This document shows, piece by piece, positions 53,754 to 60,586 of a stretch of DNA of 64,000 nt. Every line of letters begins with the position of its first letter. Position 1 is the stretch's first letter. Both the position numbers and the translations under genes were made by a program. Below the pieces are notes generated by a model. It was not told the origin of the DNA, ran no database searches, and was given only the letters and a program-made list of their open reading frames with translations. Location of the stretch: positions 1,178,001 to 1,242,000 of the forward strand of contig NZ_FWWR01000009.1 of NCBI RefSeq assembly GCF_900176115.1, in the 5' to 3' direction. Source of the DNA: Peptoniphilus asaccharolyticus DSM 20463. GTDB taxonomy: Bacteria > Bacillota > Clostridia > Tissierellales > Peptoniphilaceae.

Positions 53754-54274
53754 TTTATTAACTCCTCTACAGGATTTTCGATGATTTCTAAAGCTATAAT
53801 TTCTTTATCTGAATAATTATTTAAAATAGTTTCTTTTGAATTCTCAAGACTTGATAACAAACCGCTTAAAATGAGAATACCTTTCCCAAAAAGTCCGACT
53901 TGGAAATGAATTTTAATAAGAGAAACACCAGATGTCTTTAAACATAAGTCAGAAGCCTTAATGGCGGAAATACTATTTTTAAACTCACAAATCATTAAAG
54001 AAGATATTTTTATTGATTTGTCAGGAGAATTAATTCTGCCTATAACATCTTCATGTATATTTAAAATAGGTAGGGCAGATATGTTTTTTTCTTTTAAATA
54101 TCTTTTTATTCCTAGGATATCGTGGTCATTTCCCTTAAATATAAAAAGAATACTTCCAGGGCAAATATTTTTTACTAAAAAAAGTTCCACAGGATAATTT
54201 AAAATTATACAATTTACTTCTTTATAACCAAAGGCTATACTTTGGAATTCAACAAGTAAATAAGAAGAATCCAT
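53744..54274 (-). CDS. PduT-like tandem BMC-domain shell protein with conserved Fe-S cysteine
   Basis: 176 residues, two divergent BMC domains (about 1-85 and 90-170). KNICPGSILFIFKG (C38) matches the TICPGK segment of Salmonella PduT, in which Cys38 from three subunits holds a 4Fe-4S cluster in the trimer pore; here too the Cys is residue 38. The second domain (LMICEFKNSISAIKASDLCL, HFQVGLFGKGILILSG) follows the PduT pattern. It is probably a shell trimer conducting electrons or small solutes. Unlike normal pdu operons it is transcribed away from the other shell genes and leads its own operon with DUF4037 and DUF4125 proteins. Confidence 0.8.
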   Translation of the reverse strand: MDSSYLLVEFQSIAFGYKEVNCIILNYPVELFLVKNICPGSILFIFKGNDHDILGIKRYLKEKNISALPILNIHEDVIGRINSPDKSIKISSLMICEFKNSISAIKASDLCLKTSGVSLIKIHFQVGLFGKGILILSGLLSSLENSKETILNNYSDKEIIALEIIENPVEELIKCI

Positions 54275-54564
54275 AAAATCACTTCCTTATCTTATATAAA
54301 CATAATTTTATTTAAAGAGAACACCAAATTCAAGACATGACTAGGAAAATGTTTTGATTGTACAATAGGAAGTTTGTATTGTTGCTTTTTCAGGAGAAAT
54401 TGGTAAAACGTTAGTAAACAAACATTAAAAGAGTGTATATTAAAAGTTTTAATTTTACATCACAAAGGTTTGCATAATATTTTAAATCTAACTCAGATAA
54501 AGTGTACAATCTCCATAAGCTTGTTGATTATACATAAGCACAAATAAAATTTAGGAGGTATTTC
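54275..54564. promoter_or_regulatory. Divergent control region of the microcompartment locus
   Basis: 290 bp between the PduT-like operon (minus) and the dehydratase operon (plus). It must contain both promoters. A 21-bp inverted repeat ACAATA-N9-TATTGT (54362-54382) is the best operator candidate. A TATACA hexamer near 54529 could be the dehydratase -10, and AGGAGG (54552) is its ribosome site. The PocR-domain protein encoded at the right edge is a candidate upstream signal. Confidence 0.45.
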
Positions 54565-57138
54565 ATGTTAGAAAAAGGGTTTTCACAACCTACAGAGAGA
54601 GTAAAAAGACTAAGACAAGTTATTATCGATGCAGTGCCACAAGTTGAGTCTGACAGAGCAAGATTAATTACAGAGTCTTACAAAGAAACAGAAGGTCTTA
54701 CAAACATATTAAGAAGAGCAAAAGCAGTTGAAAAACTTTTTAATGAGCTTCCAGTAACAATTAGAGATGATGAATTAATTGTTGGTTCCATTACAAAGGC
54801 ACCAAGATCAACAGGACTATGCCCTGAATTTTCTTACGAATGGGTAGAAGCTGAGTTCGATACTATGGCAACAAGACTTGCAGATCCTTTTGTGATTCCA
54901 GAAGAGACAAAAAAAGAACTACATGAAGTATTTAAATATTGGAAGGGAAAAACTACATCTGAATTTGCAGATTCTTTAATGAGTACAGAAGCAAAGGACT
55001 GTATTGCAAATGGTATCTTTACTGTAGGAAATTATTTCTATGGCGGTGTAGGACACGTTAATGTAGATTATAAAAAAATAATTAAAAAAGGTTTCAGAGG
55101 AGTTCTTGAAGAAACAGTCAAAGCAATGAATGAAATGGACGAATCAGAACCTGAAGCAATTAAAAAGATGCAATTTTATAAAGCGGTTATTATTTCTTAT
55201 AACGCTGCAATAAATTTTGCGCACAGATATGCTAAGAAGGCTGAGGAATTAGCAAATGTTGAAACTAATCCTCAAAGAAAACAAGAACTTTTAAGAATTG
55301 CAGAAAACTGTAAGAGAGTTCCTGAATATGGTGCAAGAGATTTCTGGGAAGCTTGTCAAGCTTTTTGGTTTGTTCAAATAATGGTTCAAATTGAATCAAA
55401 TGGTCACTCAATTTCACCAGGAAGATTTGACCAATATATGTATCCTTCTTATAAGGCAGATACAACTATTACAAAAGAATTTGCTCAAGAACTAGTAGAT
55501 TGTATCTGGGTTAAGTTAAACGATTTAAATAAAACTCGTGACGAAGTTTCAGCTCAAGCCTTTGCTGGTTATGCAGTATTCCAAAACCTATGTGTAGGTG
55601 GACAAGATTCTGAAGGATTTGATGCTACAAATGACGTATCTTATATGTGCATGGAAGCTGTTGCCCATGTTGCTTTACCAGCACCATCATTCTCAGTAAG
55701 AGTTCATCAAAACTCTCCTTATGAATTCTTATTAAGAGCTTGTGAAGTTTCAAGACTAGGATACGGTGTTCCTGCTTTCTATAATGATGAAGTTATTGTA
55801 CTTAACTTAGTATCAAGAGGAGTCAAGATAGAAGATGCAAGAGACTACTCAATTATAGGTTGTGTTGAACCTCAAGCAGGTCACAGAACTGAAGGATGGC
55901 ACGATGCCGCTTTCTTTAACATAGCAAAAGTTCTTGAAATAACATTAAACAATGGTAGATGTAATGGAAAACAACTTGGACCTAAGACTGGCGAACTTAC
56001 TGATATGAAGTCTATTGATGACATATTTGTTGCATATCAAAAGCAAATGGAACATTTCGTAAAATACTTAGCTGAAGCTGATAACTGCGTTGATTATGCA
56101 CATATGGAAAGAGGAAATCTTCCATTTATGTCAGCTATGGTTGATGATTGTATTAAGAGAGGTAAATCTGCTCAATCAGGTGGAGCTATTTATAACTTTA
56201 CAGGACCTCAAGCGTTCGGTGTAGCAGATTCTGGAGACTCACTATACGCTATTTACAAGAATGTATTTGAAGATAAGAAAATTTCTCTTGCTGATTTAAA
56301 AGAAGCATTAGAAAAGAACTTTGGATTCACAGACTCATTAATGCCTGGATGCGGATGTAATACTCAAACTGTTTCTGCTAAGGTTGGAGAAATGAATGAA
56401 AGTGAAATTTATGAAGCTGTTAAGAAAATCTTAGCTTCAACAGGATCAATCAATGTTGACGATCTTGAAAATAAATTAAACGAAGAATATGTAGTATCTG
56501 GTGATTGTGGATGTGGTTCACAAGAAACAACAGGAAAGTTCAGAACAATTCAAAAAATACTTGATAACACTGATAGCTTTGGTAATGATAATGAACTTTG
56601 TGACGAATTTGCAATCAGAGCTGCAAAAATTTATTGTGATGAAGTTGATAAATATACAAATCCAAGAGGAGGAGCATTCCAAGCAGGAATTTATCCAGTA
56701 TCTGCCAATGTATTATTTGGTAAAGATGTAGGAGCACTTCCTGATGGTAGACTTGCACATGCACCACTTGCTGACGGTGTATCACCAAGACAAGGTAAGG
56801 ATACAACTGGCCCTACTGCTGCTGCAAACTCTGTAGCTAAGCTTCCACATGGACAAGCATCTAACGGTACTCTTTATAACCAAAAATTTTCACCACAAGC
56901 TGTTTCAGGAGAAAAAGGATTAAAGAACTTTGTATCTATTGTTAGAAGTTATTTCGATCACAAAGGAGCCCATGTTCAATTCAATGTAGTAGATAGAAAT
57001 ACCTTAATTGAAGCACAAAAGAATCCTCAAGATCATAAAGATTTATTAGTTCGTGTAGCAGGATATTCAGCTCACTTTGTAACATTAGCCAAAGAGGTAC
57101 AAGACGATATTATAAATAGAACAGAACATACTATGTAA
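54565..57138 (+). CDS. Glycyl radical diol dehydratase (propanediol/glycerol type) of a microcompartment
   Basis: 857 residues. B12-independent dehydratase that would turn 1,2-propanediol (or glycerol) into the aldehyde by radical chemistry. The substrate-pocket residues of Clostridium butyricum glycerol dehydratase occur at the same numbers: N156, H164, H281, S282, C433 (thiyl), E435, D447; Y339 is F339. The glycyl radical loop is RVAGYSAHFV with G833. C433 to G833 spans 400 residues against about 330 in the Clostridium enzyme, because of an insertion at about 588-657 containing CGC (596-598) and CGC (648-650). Choline lyase has Asp in place of H164, so choline is less likely. First gene of the operon; AGGAGG upstream. 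Radical enzymes of this kind are destroyed by oxygen. Confidence 0.85.
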   Translation: MLEKGFSQPTERVKRLRQVIIDAVPQVESDRARLITESYKETEGLTNILRRAKAVEKLFNELPVTIRDDELIVGSITKAPRSTGLCPEFSYEWVEAEFDTMATRLADPFVIPEETKKELHEVFKYWKGKTTSEFADSLMSTEAKDCIANGIFTVGNYFYGGVGHVNVDYKKIIKKGFRGVLEETVKAMNEMDESEPEAIKKMQFYKAVIISYNAAINFAHRYAKKAEELANVETNPQRKQELLRIAENCKRVPEYGARDFWEACQAFWFVQIMVQIESNGHSISPGRFDQYMYPSYKADTTITKEFAQELVDCIWVKLNDLNKTRDEVSAQAFAGYAVFQNLCVGGQDSEGFDATNDVSYMCMEAVAHVALPAPSFSVRVHQNSPYEFLLRACEVSRLGYGVPAFYNDEVIVLNLVSRGVKIEDARDYSIIGCVEPQAGHRTEGWHDAAFFNIAKVLEITLNNGRCNGKQLGPKTGELTDMKSIDDIFVAYQKQMEHFVKYLAEADNCVDYAHMERGNLPFMSAMVDDCIKRGKSAQSGGAIYNFTGPQAFGVADSGDSLYAIYKNVFEDKKISLADLKEALEKNFGFTDSLMPGCGCNTQTVSAKVGEMNESEIYEAVKKILASTGSINVDDLENKLNEEYVVSGDCGCGSQETTGKFRTIQKILDNTDSFGNDNELCDEFAIRAAKIYCDEVDKYTNPRGGAFQAGIYPVSANVLFGKDVGALPDGRLAHAPLADGVSPRQGKDTTGPTAAANSVAKLPHGQASNGTLYNQKFSPQAVSGEKGLKNFVSIVRSYFDHKGAHVQFNVVDRNTLIEAQKNPQDHKDLLVRVAGYSAHFVTLAKEVQDDIINRTEHTM

Positions 57139-57151
57139 GTTGGAGGTGACT

Positions 57152-58069
57152 ATGGATTCTATAAATTATAACGAAGAGGGTGTCGTATTTGATATTCAAA
57201 GATATTCAATAAACGATGGTCCTGGTATTAGAACCATAGTATTCTTAAAAGGATGCCCTTTGAGATGTATTTGGTGCTCAAATCCTGAATCACAAAGAAA
57301 AGGAAAAGAGCTAATGTTTAGAGAGATTCTTTGCATACATTGTGGCATGTGCATTAAGGCATGCAAACAAAAGGCATTAGACCCTAAAAACCCAAATTTT
57401 ATCGATAGAGATAAATGTGTGATGTGTGAAGAATGTGCGAATGTATGTCCTTCTAGTGCATTAGAGGTTAAGGGTAAAGTAATGAATGTAGAAGAAGTTA
57501 TTACTGAACTAAAAAAAGATGATTCTTTTTACTACAGATCAAATGGAGGAATAACACTTTCTGGCGGAGAGACTTTAATGCAACCTGAATTTGCTAAAGA
57601 AATTTTTAAAGCATGTCGATCAAGAGGATGGCATACTGCAATAGAAACAGAAGGGTATGCTTCTGAAGAAGTAATAAGAGATGTTGTACCACATATAGAT
57701 TTAGTTTTACTTGATATAAAAGCAAACAATGATGAACTGCACAAAAAAGTAACTGGTGTAAGTAATGAGCTCATAAAAAAGAATGCAAGAATTTTACAGG
57801 AAATTGCAAATACGATAATAAGGGTACCAACAATTCCTGGTATTAATGCAGATGAAAAAGAATTTGGTGATATAGTTGCTTTTGTAAAGACATTGCCAAA
57901 TGTAAAAGAATTACACATATTGCCTTATCATAATTTTGGTGAAGGAAAATATAATTTATTAGGTAGAGATTATGAACTATCTAATGTAAAAAAACTAGAT
58001 GAAGATCATATAAACAAATTAAAAGAAATAGTGGAATCTAGTGGATTAATTTGTAAAGTAGGAGGCTAA
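57152..58069 (+). CDS. Glycyl radical enzyme activating enzyme (radical SAM)
   Basis: 305 residues from ATG 57152 (GGAGGTGAC upstream; the in-frame TTG at 57140 is part of that site). It generates the glycyl radical on G833 of the dehydratase. Radical SAM motif CPLRCIWC (CX3CX2C), two ferredoxin-type clusters (CIHCGMCIKACK and CVMCEECANVCP), GGITLSGGE for SAM binding, and LLDIKA. The two extra 4Fe-4S clusters are usual for activases of the glycerol dehydratase and choline lyase class. It starts 13 bp after the dehydratase. Confidence 0.95.
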   Translation: MDSINYNEEGVVFDIQRYSINDGPGIRTIVFLKGCPLRCIWCSNPESQRKGKELMFREILCIHCGMCIKACKQKALDPKNPNFIDRDKCVMCEECANVCPSSALEVKGKVMNVEEVITELKKDDSFYYRSNGGITLSGGETLMQPEFAKEIFKACRSRGWHTAIETEGYASEEVIRDVVPHIDLVLLDIKANNDELHKKVTGVSNELIKKNARILQEIANTIIRVPTIPGINADEKEFGDIVAFVKTLPNVKELHILPYHNFGEGKYNLLGRDYELSNVKKLDEDHINKLKEIVESSGLICKVGG

Positions 58070-58079
58070 GGAGGAAACG

Positions 58080-58865
58080 ATGGATAAAGATTTATTAGAA
58101 AAAATAATGGGACAAGTATCTAATGAATTGGGAATAGACCAAAAAGATACTGAATGCTGCCCTTCAAATGGATGCAAAAAAGTAGACGTTACTGAATTTG
58201 TTGGAACAGCAATAGGAGATACAATCGGTTTAGTTATAGCTAGTGTTGATCCAATGTTAGTAGACAAGCTAAATCTTGGGAAATACAAATCAATAGGTAT
58301 TATTGGTTCAAGGACTGGGGCAGGCCCACAAATTATGGCTGTTGATGATGCAGTAAAAGCAACTAACACAGAAGTAATTACCGTTGAACTCCCAAGAGAT
58401 ACAAAGGGTGGAGCAGGACACGGATGCTTAATATATATAGGAGCAGATGATGTATCTGATGCAAGACGTGCTGTAGAAATAGCTTTGGATGTACTTCCAA
58501 AATATTTCGGGGATGTATATTCTAATGACGCAGGACACTTGGAATTCCAATACACTGCTAGGGCTAGTTATTGTTTAGAAAAGGCATTTGGAACACCTAA
58601 TGGAAAGAGCTTTGGTATGGTAATTGGAGCTCCAGCTGGAATTGGTACAGTTCTTGCCGATGTTGCTGTTAAAGCCGCAAACATCGAAGTAGTAGGCTAT
58701 GCTTCTCCAGCGCAAGGCACAAGTTTCTCTAACGAAGTTATATTAAGCTTCACTGGAGATTCAGGTGCAGTTCGTCAAGCTGTAAAAGCAGCTATTGAAG
58801 TTGGTAAAAAATTGCTAGGGGCTTTAGGAGAAGATCCTAAATCAACAACAAGTCCATATATTTAA
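58080..58865 (+). CDS. PduB-like tandem BMC-domain (trimeric) shell protein
   Basis: 261 residues. A helical N-terminal extension (MDKDLLEKIMGQVSNELGI) that in PduB anchors the cargo, then two BMC domains: EFVGTAIGDTIGLVIASVDP... and FGMVIGAPAGIGTVLADVAVKAANIEVVGY. It forms pseudohexameric tiles of the shell facets. The extension carries two Cys before and after PSNG (ECCPSNGCK), which could bind metal. Start behind AGGAGG. Confidence 0.92.
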   Translation: MDKDLLEKIMGQVSNELGIDQKDTECCPSNGCKKVDVTEFVGTAIGDTIGLVIASVDPMLVDKLNLGKYKSIGIIGSRTGAGPQIMAVDDAVKATNTEVITVELPRDTKGGAGHGCLIYIGADDVSDARRAVEIALDVLPKYFGDVYSNDAGHLEFQYTARASYCLEKAFGTPNGKSFGMVIGAPAGIGTVLADVAVKAANIEVVGYASPAQGTSFSNEVILSFTGDSGAVRQAVKAAIEVGKKLLGALGEDPKSTTSPYI

Positions 58866-58889
58866 TAGAAAATAATCGGGAGGTAAATT

Positions 58890-59171
58890 ATGAATTCAGA
58901 CGCTTTAGGAATGGTTGAAACAAAAGGTTTAGTAGGTGCAATTGAAGCAGCAGATGCTATGGTAAAGGCTGCAAATGTAAATTTAGTAGGATATGAAAAA
59001 ATCGGTTCTGGTTTAGTAACTGTAATGGTAAGAGGAGATGTAGGAGCAGTTAAAGCTGCTACAGATGCAGGTGCTGCATCAGCAAGAGCTATTGGCGAAG
59101 TAGTATCAGTTCACGTAATCCCAAGACCACATTCAGATACTGAAAAAATTATTCCTCACTTTGATAAATAA
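58890..59171 (+). CDS. PduA/PduJ-like hexameric BMC shell protein
   Basis: 93 residues, a single canonical BMC domain: [52 protein letters not shown] at the pore-lining position is like PduA/PduJ, whose pore admits diols. Normally the most abundant shell protein; GGGAGG is a strong ribosome site, and a perfect hairpin follows that may protect the message. Confidence 0.96.
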   Translation: MNSDALGMVETKGLVGAIEAADAMVKAANVNLVGYEKIGSGLVTVMVRGDVGAVKAATDAGAASARAIGEVVSVHVIPRPHSDTEKIIPHFDK

Positions 59172-59192
59172 TATTTAAGCATAATAGAATTG

Positions 59193-59230
59193 AGAAAAGT
59201 TAAAATATCTTTTTGTATTTTAACTTTTCT
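59193..59230 (+). terminator. Perfect 15-bp hairpin within the operon
   Basis: AGAAAAGTTAAAATA / TATTTTAACTTTTCT with an 8-nt loop, no long T tract. It probably acts as a partial terminator or 3' stabiliser, lowering expression of downstream genes relative to shell and dehydratase genes. Confidence 0.7.
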
Positions 59231-59256
59231 ATTACTTATATAAGTAGGGTGATTAA

Positions 59257-59781
59257 ATGAATATTAGTAAAAAAGAGCTTGAAGAAATTATAAAGCTTAT
59301 AGCGAAACAAATTTCTGAAAATAGAAACATTAATTTTATATTCTCAAAGCCATGGAACAACAAATATTATATTGCCCTTGATAGTTTGAAAAAACTAAAT
59401 TTAAATGCAAATGCAGTTATAAGCCGAGAATTGGACGAAAGTCATAAGCTTACAATAAAAAACTCATGTTGTTGGAAAAAAGTTATAGATTTTGATGAAA
59501 ATAAACTCGATTTAATTTCAAAAAACGATACTTTCTTCCTTGATATAAAAATGAAAAATATTATTAATATAACAATGTTCAATGAAGATGAGATTGAATC
59601 TGCACTTGCAATGAAACTTTTTGAAAATGGCAAAAATATATATTTATGGAATGAAACGGTAAAAACTGTAACAGGGAAAGAACCTGAAAAATATATAAAG
59701 AAACTATTAAGTTATTATGAGGAAATTTTAAGTTATGGAATAAATATAGTTGATATAGAGGAAGTGAGAAATTATGAATAG
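59257..59781 (+). CDS. PduM-like microcompartment protein (tentative)
   Basis: 174 residues. It occupies the pduM-like position between the hexamer gene and the pduK/pduN-like genes. An N-terminal amphipathic helix (KKELEEIIKLIAKQISENRN) resembles encapsulation-peptide-type helices and the PduM N-terminus; later DTFFLDIKMKNIINITMFNE and LAMKLFENGKNIYLWNE parallel the PduM segment LLIDLPLL...KIHDAL.FGI. Sequence similarity is weak and AT-driven composition makes this uncertain. PduM is structural and of unknown activity. The stop overlaps the next ATG. Confidence 0.5.
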   Translation: MNISKKELEEIIKLIAKQISENRNINFIFSKPWNNKYYIALDSLKKLNLNANAVISRELDESHKLTIKNSCCWKKVIDFDENKLDLISKNDTFFLDIKMKNIINITMFNEDEIESALAMKLFENGKNIYLWNETVKTVTGKEPEKYIKKLLSYYEEILSYGINIVDIEEVRNYE

Positions 59782-60307
59782 GGCACTGGGACTTATAGAG
59801 GTAGTAGGTCTAACAAACGCTATTATAGTAGCGGATACAATGCTTAAAGCTTCAAATATAAAAATGGAAGATGTCGAAATTACTAAAGGGATGGGCTTTG
59901 TTACTGTGAAAGTATCTGGAGATGTAGGAGCAGTTAAAGCTGCCATCGATTCTGGAAAAAGTTTGGCAGTTTCATTTAACAAATTTGTTTCATCAAAAGT
60001 TATACCAAGACCAGCTAAAAGTCTTGACGGTTTTTTTCATTTAGACAAAGAGGATAAGCTTGAAGTTAACGCAAAAGATGAGTTAAAGACTTTAAGTAAA
60101 GAAAAAGTAAAAGAAGTTGAAGATAAAAATAAAGTAGAAAATGAAAAAAAAGAAGAAAAGGTTGAAAAGGAATCTGAAATTAAAAACAATTTGCGTGAAA
60201 AAGAAGTTAAAATAGCTGAAACTGTAAAAGTTGAAAGCAATGAAATCAAAAAAACTCAAAGCAAGAAAGCTCAAAAAGATTCAAAGAACCTTAAGACAAG
60301 TGAGTAG
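59774..60307 (+). CDS. PduK-like BMC shell protein with charged C-terminal tail
   Basis: 177 residues: a BMC domain (about 1-88: [49 protein letters not shown]) then about 85 residues rich in Lys and Glu (KEKVKEVEDKNKVENEKKEE and so on) with no Cys, predicted as a long helix or disordered. In Salmonella, PduK has a different C-terminal extension. Its start overlaps the preceding stop by 8 bp. Confidence 0.85.
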   Translation: MNRALGLIEVVGLTNAIIVADTMLKASNIKMEDVEITKGMGFVTVKVSGDVGAVKAAIDSGKSLAVSFNKFVSSKVIPRPAKSLDGFFHLDKEDKLEVNAKDELKTLSKEKVKEVEDKNKVENEKKEEKVEKESEIKNNLREKEVKIAETVKVESNEIKKTQSKKAQKDSKNLKTSE

Positions 60308-60314
60308 TGATATT

Positions 60315-60578
60315 ATGTTTATCGCAAGAGTAGTTGGGAATGTTGTTGCAACAAGAAAAAATGACACCCTAGTAGGATATAAGCTTATGATAATACAGCC
60401 TATTAATGCCAATGGCGAAAAAGCTAGGAACGAATCAGTTGCGGCTGATTATGTAGGAGCTGGTATTGGTGAGCTTGTACTAGTAGGTTCTGGTTCATCA
60501 GTTCGTGTAGAAGATGATAGGAAATCATCAGTGATAGATTTGGCAATAATAGGAATTATTGATGATTTAATTGTGTGA
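60315..60578 (+). CDS. EutN/CcmL-like (PduN) pentameric vertex protein
   Basis: 87 residues from ATG 60315; an upstream in-frame ATG at 60231 lies inside the charged tail of the previous gene and is rejected. FIARVVGNVVATRKNDTLVGYKLMIIQP, then ADYVGAGIGELVLVGSGSSVR is the usual EutN/CcmL signature (GAGxGExVLxxxGSSAR). Pentamers close the vertices of the shell. The ribosome site is weak, fitting the low copy number required. Confidence 0.95.
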   Translation: MFIARVVGNVVATRKNDTLVGYKLMIIQPINANGEKARNESVAADYVGAGIGELVLVGSGSSVRVEDDRKSSVIDLAIIGIIDDLIV

Positions 60579-60586
60579 GGTAGATT

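Noticed and set aside
54400..54425. Possible catabolite-control (cre) site near AAAACGTTAGTAAAC upstream of the dehydratase
   Set aside because: Only the central CG and a few flanking bases fit the cre consensus; the left TG and the right CA are missing.
54565..57138. Choline trimethylamine-lyase (CutC) as the identity of the glycyl radical enzyme
   Set aside because: The pocket has His164 and Asp447 as in glycerol dehydratase, where choline lyase has an Asp and aromatic residues; only F339 is CutC-like.
59257..59781. PduL phosphotransacylase or EutQ
   Set aside because: No zinc-binding His motifs of PduL and no cupin pattern of EutQ were seen; a weak PduM-like pattern fits better.
60231..60314. 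Upstream ATG extending the EutN-like protein by 28 residues
   Set aside because: It lies inside the PduK-like gene's charged tail, lacks a ribosome site, and EutN proteins begin directly with the MFxARVxG strand.
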